This document shows positions 9,106-16,630 of a DNA stretch of 64,000 nucleotides, piece after piece; within the stretch, counting starts at the first letter, position 1; the number at the start of each line of letters is the position of its first letter. The stretch comes from Bradyrhizobium roseum (GTDB lineage Bacteria; Pseudomonadota; Alphaproteobacteria; Rhizobiales; Xanthobacteraceae). The position numbers and the translations under genes are program-made. The notes beneath the pieces are model-generated. The model was given only the letters and a program-made list of their open reading frames with translations, did not search any database and was not told where the DNA came from. Location of the stretch: the NCBI RefSeq assembly GCF_030413175.1, contig NZ_CP129212.1:2976001-3040000 (forward strand), in the 5' to 3' direction.

Positions 9106-9169
9106 TCACGAGGGTGGCCATCTCCCTCGTGACCGAAAAGGCTCCCGGCTCAAGCGTGGGGGCCTTTTT
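9106..9169 (+). terminator. Tandem hairpins after the small charged protein gene
   Basis: The first hairpin has perfect nine-base arms TCACGAGGG (9106-9114) and CCCTCGTGA (9124-9132). The second, at 9136-9169, pairs AAAAGGCTCCC with GGGGGCCTTTT (one G-T wobble) around an 11-base loop and ends in T5. The second is a good rho-independent terminator. Confidence 0.8.
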
Positions 9170-9204
9170 GCGTTACGTTATTCTTCGCGGACGCAGTTGC
9201 TCTG

Positions 9205-10275
9205 CTACCACCCCTCCAGCACGATCTTGCCGCGCGATTTACCGCTTTCCAGCAATGCATGCGCACGTTTCAGATTGGCCGCGTTGATCGTTCCAAACGT
9301 CTGGTCGAGTGTGGTGCGCAGCACGCCCTTGTCGATGAGGTCCGCCACGTCGTTGAGCAGGTGATGCTGGGCGATCATGTCCGGCGTCTGGAACGAGGAG
9401 CGCGTGAACATCGATTCCCAATGCACCGAGATGGCCTTGCCCTTGAACGCGCTCATGGTGAACTCCGGCGGATCGTCGATCAGGCCGAATTTGCCCTGCG
9501 GCGCCATCAGATCCGCGATCGCCTTGTAGTGCTGGTCGGTGAATGTGAGGCTTGCGACCAGCACCACCGGCGGCAGCTTCAGCTTTTCGATCTGCGGCTT
9601 CATCGGTTGGGAATGGTCGATCACGGCATGCGCGCCGAGGTCGAGACACCATTTTTGCGACTCCGGCCGCGTTGCGGTGGCGACCACCGTCAGGTCGGTC
9701 AGGCGGCGCGCCAACTGGATCAAGATCGAGCCGACGCCACCGGCACCGCCGGTGATCAGCAGGGTGCCGTCGTCCCGCAGGTGGTAGAGATCGTGCATCA
9801 TCTGCAAGCGGGGGTTTGATGTGAGCAGCGGCACTTCTGCATGGGGTATGGCGCCGAGCCGGTCGAACAGCAATTCCCAGGCGGTGATCGAGGTCAGCGG
9901 CAGCGCCGCGGCCTGCGCGAACGACAGCGATTTCGGCTTGCGGCCGACGATCCGCTCGTCGACCAGATGGAATTCAGCGTTGGTGCCCTGACGCAGGATC
10001 GAGCCGGCGTAGAACACCTCATCGCCGGGTTTGAACAGGGTCACGTCCGGCCCAACGGCATCGACGATGCCCGCGGCGTCATAGCCCAGGATCTTGGTCT
10101 CGCCCTCGGGCGGGGCGGCGCGCTTGCGGACCTTGTAGTCGACGGGGTTGGCGGAGATCGCCTTGACCGCCACCCGGATGTCGCGGCCCTTCGGCTCCGG
10201 CTTGGCAGCCTCGAAATCGAACAGCGAATCCGCATCCTCGATGGGAAGTGATTTTTTGTAGCCGACGGCCTTCAT
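9205..10275 (-). CDS. Zinc-type alcohol dehydrogenase/quinone reductase family protein
   Basis: This is an NAD(P)H-dependent medium-chain dehydrogenase/reductase, probably a quinone or enone reductase. The 356 residues begin MKAVGYKKSLPIEDADSLFD. They contain the N-terminal GroES-like fold (AISANPVDYKVRKR, KILGYDAAGIV) and the nucleotide-binding motif GGAGGVGS at about residues 176-183. They end with RGKIVLEGW. The overall pattern fits the zinc-binding alcohol dehydrogenase subfamily often paired with HxlR regulators. It is divergent from an HxlR gene 129 bases away, which suggests redox- or electrophile-responsive control (inference). Confidence 0.88.
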   Translation of the reverse strand: MKAVGYKKSLPIEDADSLFDFEAAKPEPKGRDIRVAVKAISANPVDYKVRKRAAPPEGETKILGYDAAGIVDAVGPDVTLFKPGDEVFYAGSILRQGTNAEFHLVDERIVGRKPKSLSFAQAAALPLTSITAWELLFDRLGAIPHAEVPLLTSNPRLQMMHDLYHLRDDGTLLITGGAGGVGSILIQLARRLTDLTVVATATRPESQKWCLDLGAHAVIDHSQPMKPQIEKLKLPPVVLVASLTFTDQHYKAIADLMAPQGKFGLIDDPPEFTMSAFKGKAISVHWESMFTRSSFQTPDMIAQHHLLNDVADLIDKGVLRTTLDQTFGTINAANLKRAHALLESGKSRGKIVLEGW

Positions 10276-10339
10276 GCCCGTGTCTCCTGGCTGGCTGAAT
10301 TGTTGACCGACTAACTGTCGCGCTGGCTTCGAAATGGCA

Positions 10340-10380
10340 AGTACTGTAAATATGGGGAACTAGTCCCTGTTTGGATACTA
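10340..10380. promoter_or_regulatory. Candidate HxlR operator in the divergent intergenic region
   Basis: An imperfect dyad is centred on ACTAGT (10359-10364). The left half contains AGTACTGTAAATATGGGG and the right half, reverse complemented, TAGTATCCAAACAGGG. It lies between the reductase start (10275) and the HxlR start (10405), where autoregulation by the HxlR protein would be expected. Confidence 0.4.
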
Positions 10381-10404
10381 TTGGGCAACATTCGGGAAAC
10401 TGTC

Positions 10405-10782
10405 ATGAAACGGCGAAATTTTGCCCATAGGCCCGGCTGCGCGGTCGAGGCGACGTTGGACCTGATCGACGGCAAGTGGAAGGGCGTCATTCTGTTTCAC
10501 CTGCAGGCCGGCACCCAGCGCTTTGGCGAGTTGCGGCGGCGGATGCCGGGAATTACCCAACGCATGCTGACCAAGCAGCTCCGCGCGCTCGAGGACGACA
10601 AGCTCGTAATCCGCAAGGTCTACGCCGAGGTCCCGCCGCGGGTCGAATACACTCTGTCCGAGATCGGCGAGAGCCTGCGGCCGGTGATCGAGACGCTGCG
10701 GGCGTGGGGCGAGGGCCACCAGGAACGGCTGTCCGGTGCGCCCGCGCCCGACGCCGTCACAGCGCCTGATCGCGCGGCCTGA
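10405..10782 (+). CDS. HxlR-family winged-helix transcriptional regulator
   Basis: HxlR proteins are MarR-like dimers, several of which sense quinones or electrophiles through an N-terminal cysteine. The 125-residue product starts MKRRNFAHRPGCAVEATLDL. It has the family pattern with a Cys at residue 12, then LIDGKWKGVILFHL, RFGELRRRMPGITQRMLTKQ and RVEYTLSEIGESLRPVIETL. The ATG at 10405 fits the family better than the upstream in-frame start at 10381. It probably controls the divergent reductase and itself. Confidence 0.92.
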   Translation: MKRRNFAHRPGCAVEATLDLIDGKWKGVILFHLQAGTQRFGELRRRMPGITQRMLTKQLRALEDDKLVIRKVYAEVPPRVEYTLSEIGESLRPVIETLRAWGEGHQERLSGAPAPDAVTAPDRAA

Positions 10783-10865
10783 CTGCCGCCGGTATTGTGT
10801 CCATTTTGTCTTCTATCGTTGCAGCCGCGCGACTATATGTGTCGCGCCAAATTCCGGGATTTCGC

Positions 10866-12260
10866 ATGAATTCGATCCGCTCCTTCGCCCTGCTGCTGGT
10901 TTCCGCCGTCGTCGCAACGCCCGTCCTGGCGCAGGAACGGCGTGTGCCGGCCTCGGGCACCGAGCTGCGGCTGTCCTACGCGCCGATCGTGCAGCGCGCG
11001 CAGCCGGCGGTGGTGAACGTCTATGCTGCCAAGACCGTCCAGAACCGCAATCCGCTGCTGGACGACCCGGTCTTTCGCCGCTTCTTCGGCGTGCCGGGAA
11101 TGCAGCCCGAGCAGATGCAGCGTTCGCTCGGCTCCGGCGTGATGGTCGATGCATCCGGGCTTGTCGTCACCAACAACCACGTCATCGAGGGCGCCGATCA
11201 GGTCAAGATTTCGCTCGCCGACAAGCGCGAGTTCGAGGCCGAGATCGTGCTCAAGGACAGCCGCACGGATCTGGCCGTGCTGCGGGTGAAGGATGGGCGG
11301 GAGAAATTCGCGACGCTCGACTTTGCCAATTCCGACGAGCTGCTGGTGGGCGACCTCGTGCTCGCGATCGGCAATCCGTTCGGCGTCGGCCAGACCGTCA
11401 CGCACGGCATCGTCTCGGCGCTGGCGCGGACGCAGGTCGGCATCACCGACTATCAGTTCTTCATCCAGACCGATGCCGCGATCAATCCCGGCAATTCCGG
11501 CGGCGCGCTGGTCGACATGACTGGCAAGCTCGCCGGCATCAACACCGCGATCTTCTCGCGCTCCGGCGGCTCGCAGGGCATCGGCTTTGCGATTCCCGCC
11601 AACATGGTGCGCGTCGTGGTGGCGTCCGCCAAGAGCGGCGGCAAGGCGGTCAAGCGGCCGTGGCTCGGTGCAAAACTGCAGGCGGTGACGCCCGAGATTG
11701 CCGAGACCCTCGGATTGAAACTGCCGAATGGCGCCTTGATCGCCAATGTCGCGCCGAACAGTCCGGCCGCCCGCGCCGGTCTCAAGCCGTCCGACCTGAT
11801 TGTTGCGATCGAAGGGCAGACGATCGATGACCCCAACGCGTTCGACTATCGCTTCGCCACGCGGCAGCTCGGCGGCTCGGCGCAGATCGACGTGCAGCGT
11901 TCCGGCAAGACCATGAAACTGACGGTGCCGCTGGAGACCGCGCCCGACACCAACCGCGACGAAATCGTCCTTTCCGGACGCTCGCCGTTCCAGGGCGCCA
12001 AGGTCGCCAATATTTCGCCGGCGATCGCCGACGAGTTGCGTCTGGATTCGCAGACCGAGGGCGTCGTGGTGATCGAACTCGCCGATGGCGGCACCGCCGC
12101 CAGCGTCGGCTTTCAGAAGGGCGACATCATCCTGGCTGTCAACAATCAGAAGATCGGCAAGACCAGCGATCTCGACAAAGCGTCCAAAGCGGGAGCCAGG
12201 CTGTGGCGTATCGTCGTGGTACGCGGCGGCCAGCAGATCAACGTGACGCTGGGCGGATGA
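10866..12260 (+). CDS. DegP/HtrA-type (Do family) periplasmic serine protease
   Basis: HtrA proteases degrade or refold damaged envelope proteins. The 464-residue product has a signal peptide (MNSIRSFALLLVSAVVATPV, cleavage after LAQ). The catalytic triad is His105 in TNNHVIEG, Asp135 in SRTDLAVLRV and Ser211 in NPGNSGGALVD. One PDZ domain lies at roughly residues 265-350 (RPWLGAKLQAVTPEIAETLG) and a second, more divergent one fills the C-terminus. The start at 10866 is chosen for the signal peptide; in-frame ATGs exist upstream. Its stop overlaps the rarA start by four bases (ATGA), indicating translational coupling. Confidence 0.95.
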   Translation: MNSIRSFALLLVSAVVATPVLAQERRVPASGTELRLSYAPIVQRAQPAVVNVYAAKTVQNRNPLLDDPVFRRFFGVPGMQPEQMQRSLGSGVMVDASGLVVTNNHVIEGADQVKISLADKREFEAEIVLKDSRTDLAVLRVKDGREKFATLDFANSDELLVGDLVLAIGNPFGVGQTVTHGIVSALARTQVGITDYQFFIQTDAAINPGNSGGALVDMTGKLAGINTAIFSRSGGSQGIGFAIPANMVRVVVASAKSGGKAVKRPWLGAKLQAVTPEIAETLGLKLPNGALIANVAPNSPAARAGLKPSDLIVAIEGQTIDDPNAFDYRFATRQLGGSAQIDVQRSGKTMKLTVPLETAPDTNRDEIVLSGRSPFQGAKVANISPAIADELRLDSQTEGVVVIELADGGTAASVGFQKGDIILAVNNQKIGKTSDLDKASKAGARLWRIVVVRGGQQINVTLGG

Positions 12261-13591
12261 GCCCCAAGCAGCCCCGCGAGGCAGCCAACCTCTTCGCCGC
12301 GGCGGGGATGGCGGAGGATGCGCCGCGTCCGCTGCCCGACCGGCTGCGGCCGCGCTCGCTCGCCGATGTCGTCGGCCAGGATCACATCCTGGGCCCCGAC
12401 GGCGCGCTGACGCGCATGCTGGAGACGCGCACGCTGGGCTCGCTGGTGTTCTGGGGACCGCCCGGCACCGGCAAGACGACGGTGGCGCGGCTGCTGGCGG
12501 ACGCCACCGAACTGCATTTCGAACAGATTTCCGCGGTGTTTTCCGGCGTCGCCGACCTCAAGAAAGTGTTCGACGCGGCGCGCGCCCGGCGCGAGATGGG
12601 CAAGGGCACGTTGCTGTTCGTCGACGAGGTGCACCGCTTCAACCGCGCCCAGCAGGATTCGTTTCTGCCCGTGATGGAGGACGGCACGGTGGTGCTGGTC
12701 GGTGCCACCACGGAAAACCCGTCGTTCGAACTCAACGCCGCGCTGTTGTCACGGGCGCGCGTGCTGGTGTTTCACTCGCTCGATGCCGCCGCGATCGAAA
12801 AATTGTTCGCGCACGCCGAGAAGGCCGAGGGCAGAAAACTGCCGCTCGATGCGGAGGCGCGCGCGGCGCTGGTGCGGATGGCCGACGGCGACGGCCGCGC
12901 CTCGCTGACACTGGCCGAGGAGGTCTGGCGCGCGGCCCGCAAGGGCGAAATCTTCAACGCCGCGCAGTTGCAGGAAATCTTGCAGCGCCGGGCGCCGATC
13001 TACGACAAATCCGCCGACGGCCATTACAATCTGATCTCGGCGTTGCACAAATCGGTGCGCGGCTCCGATCCGGATGCGGCGCTGTATTATCTCGCGCGCA
13101 TGCTGGACGCCGGCGAGGATCCGCTGTTTCTGGCACGGCGCGTGGTGCGGATGGCGGTCGAGGACATCGGCCTTGCCGATCCGCAGGCGCTCGCCGTCTG
13201 CAATGCCGCCAAGGATGCCTACGATTTTCTCGGGTCTCCCGAGGGCGAACTGGCGATCGCGCAGGCCGTGATCTATCTCGCCACCGCGCCGAAATCCAAC
13301 GCCGCCTACAAGGCCTTTGGCGCGGCGATGCGCACGGCAAAGGAAGGCGGCTCGCTGCTGCCGCCAAAGCATATTCTGAATTCGCCGACCAAGCTGATGA
13401 AGTCGGAAGGCTATGGTTCCGGCTACGAATACGACCATGACGCGCCCGACGCCTTCTCCGGGCAGGACTACTTTCCGGAAGCATTGGGGCGGCAAACCTT
13501 CTACGATCCGCCCGACCGCGGTTTTGAGCGCGAAATTCGCAAGCGGCTGGATTACTGGACGAAGTTGCGTAGGGAGCGTGAGCGCGAATGA
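12257..13591 (+). CDS. rarA: Replication-associated recombination protein A (RarA/MgsA)
   Basis: RarA is an AAA+ clamp-loader-like ATPase acting at stalled replication forks. The 444 residues include PLPDRLRPRSLADVVGQDHI, Walker A GPPGTGKTTVARLL, Walker B LLFVDEVHRFNRAQQD, sensor GATTENPSFELNAALLSRAR and the C-terminal tetramerisation region (ALYYLARMLDAGEDPLFLAR, VEDIGLADPQAL). It overlaps the protease upstream by four bases and the TPR gene downstream by four bases, a tightly coupled three-gene operon. Confidence 0.96.
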   Translation: MSPKQPREAANLFAAAGMAEDAPRPLPDRLRPRSLADVVGQDHILGPDGALTRMLETRTLGSLVFWGPPGTGKTTVARLLADATELHFEQISAVFSGVADLKKVFDAARARREMGKGTLLFVDEVHRFNRAQQDSFLPVMEDGTVVLVGATTENPSFELNAALLSRARVLVFHSLDAAAIEKLFAHAEKAEGRKLPLDAEARAALVRMADGDGRASLTLAEEVWRAARKGEIFNAAQLQEILQRRAPIYDKSADGHYNLISALHKSVRGSDPDAALYYLARMLDAGEDPLFLARRVVRMAVEDIGLADPQALAVCNAAKDAYDFLGSPEGELAIAQAVIYLATAPKSNAAYKAFGAAMRTAKEGGSLLPPKHILNSPTKLMKSEGYGSGYEYDHDAPDAFSGQDYFPEALGRQTFYDPPDRGFEREIRKRLDYWTKLRRERERE

Positions 13592-14301
13592 AAAGTTTTC
13601 GGAGCTATCTTGCACAGGCCATCCGGGCTGCCGCTTTCGTGACGCTGGCGTGCACGTTCCCAGCGGCCGCGGAAACCGTCGAGGTCGCGCCCGGTGTGCA
13701 GGTGACAAAGCGAAGCTTCACGGCGCCGATGAACGAACAGCCGTTCTTTGGATTCGCGGCCAAGACCGCGGAGCAGAAGGCGGAGGACGAGAAGTTCGTT
13801 ACCGCCATCATCGGCGCCTCCGGGTCCCGCGAAAAGGCCTTTGGGGAAATCACCAAGCGCGCCTGGATTGCGATCCAGGCCGGCAAGGTGCGTGAGGCTG
13901 CGGTGCGCTTCAACCAGGCCTTTCTCGTCTCGCCCGAACAGAGCAGCATCTATCACGGCTTTGCGGTGATCGCGCAGGCGCGCTTCAGCGATTTCGACGC
14001 CGCCGACGAGTTGTTCAAGATCGCACTCAAGCAGCCCAATCCGGTGAAAGCGCTGAAGGCCGACTACGGCCGCCTGCTGCTGATCGCCAAGCGGCCGCGC
14101 GATGCGCAGGAGGTGCTGGACCAGGCGGTCAAGGAGACACCTGATTTCAGCGATGCCTGGACCAATCTCGCCTGGGCGAGATTCCAGAACGGCGACCCGG
14201 CGGCCGCCTGCGCTGCAGCGGAGGAGGCTGCCAAGAGGCGGCCGTCGAACAATTCCATCAGCGACCTGACGGCGGTGCGGAACGTCGCGCAGTGCAAATA
14301 G
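13588..14301 (+). CDS. Exported TPR-repeat protein, function unknown
   Basis: The 237-residue product has a signal peptide (AQAIRAAAFVTLACTFPAAA, cleavage after AAA-E). The second half has tetratricopeptide-like helices: ITKRAWIAIQAGKVREAAVR, ADELFKIALKQPNPVKALKA and FSDAWTNLAWARFQNGDPAA. TPR proteins act as protein-interaction scaffolds, and this one would act in the periplasm. The ATG overlaps the rarA stop by four bases. I do not recognise a specific family. Confidence 0.85.
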   Translation: MKSFRSYLAQAIRAAAFVTLACTFPAAAETVEVAPGVQVTKRSFTAPMNEQPFFGFAAKTAEQKAEDEKFVTAIIGASGSREKAFGEITKRAWIAIQAGKVREAAVRFNQAFLVSPEQSSIYHGFAVIAQARFSDFDAADELFKIALKQPNPVKALKADYGRLLLIAKRPRDAQEVLDQAVKETPDFSDAWTNLAWARFQNGDPAAACAAAEEAAKRRPSNNSISDLTAVRNVAQCK

Positions 14302-14364
14302 CCCGGCGCCGCCCCGGATACGGCGCGACCCGGTAGCACGCTGTTCGCCGCAACGCCGCCGGCG

Positions 14365-14652
14365 TCAAGCCGACCTTATTTCGTAGACCCGGATACTCGA
14401 AATATACGGGTTGCCCTCGGCCAGCTTCTCGGCGTCGTCGAGGCTCGCCGCATTGACGATCGTGAAGCCGGTGATCGAGTCGGGTCCAAGCGGCAGATCT
14501 TTCGTTCCGTTCCTGGAGATTTCGCGACCACTGCCGAATCCGCCCATATCGACGGTATGGGGCTTGGTTGTTTCGAACCACTTGCCCCACGCGGTCATGA
14601 TTTCCGGAGTGGGCTTCTCAAATCCGTAATGCAGCAACACAAATTTTTTCAC
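14365..14652 (-). CDS. YCII/DGPF-like small protein
   Basis: The 95-residue product (MKKFVLLHYGFEKPTPEIMT...) has a ferredoxin-like alpha-beta pattern with W22 in AWGKWFETTKPHTVDMGGFG and IVNAASLDDAEKLAEGNPYI, resembling YCII-related proteins whose biochemical role is mostly unknown. It overlaps by four bases the HxlR-SCP2 gene upstream, so the two are translated together. It is the last gene of a three-gene minus-strand operon starting at 15809. Confidence 0.8.
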   Translation of the reverse strand: MKKFVLLHYGFEKPTPEIMTAWGKWFETTKPHTVDMGGFGSGREISRNGTKDLPLGPDSITGFTIVNAASLDDAEKLAEGNPYISSIRVYEIRSA

Positions 14653-15350
14653 GTGCGTTTCCTTTCATCGATCTGGGTATGAGGGTTGGTGCGCCTTCGA
14701 TCGGCGAGATCGAACAGAAGGGGAAGTTTGCGGACCGGTGACATGGCGCCGCTGACACTTACGCGTTTCGTGTCGATCGCATCCTGCAGCGATACGCTCT
14801 TGCCGATGATCTGCAGCACCGCGTCGAAGGGAGCTTCCAGCGTTCCCCTGCAATCGGTAAGACCTTTCTGAATCGTCGTTCCGGAATCGCTGCCGGCCAC
14901 GGTAAAGCCAGCTGATTTCTTACCGTAGGTAACCACCAGCCCGACCCTGATTTCCGGCGCCGGTGAGCGCTTGGCGATGGCATCGAGGCCGAGCAGCACC
15001 CAATCCGGCTCGAACGTGTCGCCCAACACGGGCGGGAACAAGAACCGGCCGCCCCAGCGGATCAGCTCCCGGATCGCGGGTTGAATCTCCCGGCCGGTCT
15101 CCGTCAACTCGTACACCTGTGCATTGACCGGAGGCGGCAGGGCGGTTCGCCGCACCATATTGGATTCGATCAGGGCGGTGAGGCGCGTGGTCAGCAATGT
15201 GGGGCTCATGCCGTCAAGATGATCCAGCAGATCGCCAAATCGCTTCGGACCGAGAAGAAGCTCCCGGATGATCAGCAGGGTCCATCGCTCGCCGATGATT
15301 TCCGCCGCGCGGGCAAGTGCGCAGAACTGCGGGTAGTGGAGGTTGCTCAT
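14649..15350 (-). CDS. HxlR-type regulator with C-terminal SCP2-like domain
   Basis: Residues 1-115 are an HxlR winged helix: CALARAAEIIGERWTLLIIR, LLGPKRFGDLLDHLDGMSPT and YELTETGREIQPAIRELIRW. The C-terminal part (about residues 125-225, including VGLVVTYGKKSAGFTVAGSD and APFDAVLQIIGKSVSLQDAI) resembles a sterol-carrier-protein-2-like fold that could bind a hydrophobic ligand. This two-domain arrangement is known among HxlR proteins. The N-terminal cysteine (FCALARAAEII) is conserved. It probably regulates its own operon through the operator upstream of 15809 (inference). Confidence 0.85.
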   Translation of the reverse strand: MSNLHYPQFCALARAAEIIGERWTLLIIRELLLGPKRFGDLLDHLDGMSPTLLTTRLTALIESNMVRRTALPPPVNAQVYELTETGREIQPAIRELIRWGGRFLFPPVLGDTFEPDWVLLGLDAIAKRSPAPEIRVGLVVTYGKKSAGFTVAGSDSGTTIQKGLTDCRGTLEAPFDAVLQIIGKSVSLQDAIDTKRVSVSGAMSPVRKLPLLFDLADRRRTNPHTQIDERKRT

Positions 15351-15374
15351 GTTTCCAGGCTGATTTCGTCCGCA

Positions 15375-15809
15375 TCATCTTCGGTAGGCAAGCGCGATCA
15401 ACGGGCCGACGATCGCAAATTGCAGAATCGTGAACGCGGTTTCGAGCAGCACGAAATCCGGCACGGAAGCCATCACATTCTTGGCTCCAACCGCGAGCGT
15501 GGTGAATGACCACGATAGCAGGCCCGCGCCGAGACCATACAACAGCCCGTCTTTCACGAATGAATCGCTGCCTCGGTTGAATACGCGCGGGAACAACCAC
15601 GAGAAGATCGCGCCCTGGATGATCATTGAACCAAGTCCGAAGGCGATGATCGGCTCATCCCGGTAGATATGGAGCGCGCGGTACTTCTGCTCGAACAGGA
15701 CGAGATGCCAGATGAACGCGATCGGAAAGGTCGGCAGCAGATAGGCGGCGAATCCCAGCCAGAAGTCCCGTGAGCCCGTTGAGCGGGCAATGTCGGATGT
15801 CGCTGACAT
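15375..15809 (-). CDS. Conserved four-helix membrane protein, function unknown
   Basis: The 144 residues hold about four membrane segments: WLGFAAYLLPTFPIAFIWHL, IIAFGLGSMIIQGAIFSWLF, GLLYGLGAGLLSWSFTTLAV and ETAFTILQFAIVGPLIALAY. It contains a conserved-looking loop FEQKYRALHIYRDEP. A GGAG ribosome-binding site precedes the start. It is the first gene of the operon with the HxlR-SCP2 regulator, and a clear promoter/operator sits directly upstream. I cannot name its family with confidence. Confidence 0.82.
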   Translation of the reverse strand: MSATSDIARSTGSRDFWLGFAAYLLPTFPIAFIWHLVLFEQKYRALHIYRDEPIIAFGLGSMIIQGAIFSWLFPRVFNRGSDSFVKDGLLYGLGAGLLSWSFTTLAVGAKNVMASVPDFVLLETAFTILQFAIVGPLIALAYRR

Positions 15810-15823
15810 CGGAAAAGCTCCAG

Positions 15824-15867
15824 GTTACTACATTTATTATAGTAAGTAGTACAAAATCTGGAGTCAA
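15824..15867 (-). promoter_or_regulatory. Promoter with overlapping operator for the membrane-protein/HxlR-SCP2 operon
   Basis: On the minus strand TTGACT (15867-15862) is followed after 17 bases by TACTAT (15844-15839). A dyad at 15824-15852 has outer arms GTTACTAC and GTAGTAC (plus strand) and covers the -10 region. This is the expected layout for repression by the operon's own HxlR-type regulator. Confidence 0.65.
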
Positions 15868-15969
15868 GCGACACTGCGCAAGCAGGGCTGCAACGAGGGC
15901 GAGCAGCGACGTCATCCGCACCATCCGCTGAGCAATCAGCGGAAGCCGGATTTCTGCCTGATATCGATA

Positions 15970-15997
15970 GATTTACACTTTACGTAAGTCGTAAATC
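15970..15997. promoter_or_regulatory. Palindromic operator upstream of higBA
   Basis: A 28-base near-perfect palindrome has outer arms GATTTAC and GTAAATC and the centre TACGTA. It ends 18 bases before the higB start. Type II antitoxins of the HigA family bind such dyads to repress their operon. Confidence 0.7.
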
Positions 15998-16015
15998 TTG
16001 CTACCTTTCCGGGCG

Positions 16016-16300
16016 ATGATCGTGAGCTATCGGGATAGGCGCACCGAGCGGTTTGCTTCCGGTCAGCGTGTCAAGGAGTTCTCGGGTTTCGCACGGCAGG
16101 CCGAGATGCGTCTTGATCGGCTGGATGCTGCGACGAGCCTCGCTGACTTGGCAGGATTGCCGGGCAATCGCCTGGAAGCGCTCAAGGGCGATCGTGCTGG
16201 GCCGTTTTCAATTCGGATAAGCGATCAATGGCATATCTGCTTCGCATGGCCCGACGGGATGCCCGGGCCTGTCGAGGTAGAGATCGTCGACTATCATTGA
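16016..16300 (+). CDS. higB: HigB-type toxin of a type II toxin-antitoxin pair
   Basis: HigB toxins are RelE-fold ribosome-dependent mRNA endonucleases. The 94-residue product starts at ATG 16016 (MIVSYRDRRTERFASGQRVK). It carries the family core LDAATSLADLAGLPGNRLEA and ALKGDRAGPFSIRISDQWHI, then CFAWPDG and a terminal VEIVDYH. An in-frame start 18 bases upstream would overlap the operator. The antitoxin gene follows after 12 bases, in the toxin-first order typical of higBA. Confidence 0.93.
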   Translation: MIVSYRDRRTERFASGQRVKEFSGFARQAEMRLDRLDAATSLADLAGLPGNRLEALKGDRAGPFSIRISDQWHICFAWPDGMPGPVEVEIVDYH

Positions 16301-16312
16301 GGAAAGACCATC

Positions 16313-16630
16313 GTGCCTCGTACACCAATCCATCCCGGCGAACATCTTGCCGAAGAGTTGCGCGAGCTCGGCCTGAGTGCTGCGGAGCTTTCGCGTCAGA
16401 TTGATGTGCCGGTGAACCGCATCACCGGGATCATCCACGGCCAGCGTGGCATCACGGCCGATACGGCGCTGCGTCTGGGGCACTGGTTTGGCACCAGCCC
16501 GCAATTCTGGATGAACCTGCAGCAGAATTACGAGCTGCGTCTCGCCGAAAGCCAGGTCGGCGCGAAGATTGCGGTGTTACCACGCCGTGCCACCCGTCCT
16601 ACCACTCGAAAACTTGGAAAATCGGCATGA
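16313..16630 (+). CDS. higA: HigA-type antitoxin
   Basis: HigA antitoxins have a helix-turn-helix domain that both binds the operator and neutralises HigB. The 105-residue product starts with GTG (PRTPIHPGEHLAEELRELGL), then the HTH SAAELSRQIDVPVNRITGII and the signature ITADTALRLGHWFGTSPQFW MNLQ. A GAGGAAAG ribosome-binding site precedes the GTG. The C-terminus (PRRATRPTTRKLGKSA) is longer and more basic than usual. The stop overlaps the start of the pseudouridine synthase by four bases. Confidence 0.93.
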   Translation: MPRTPIHPGEHLAEELRELGLSAAELSRQIDVPVNRITGIIHGQRGITADTALRLGHWFGTSPQFWMNLQQNYELRLAESQVGAKIAVLPRRATRPTTRKLGKSA

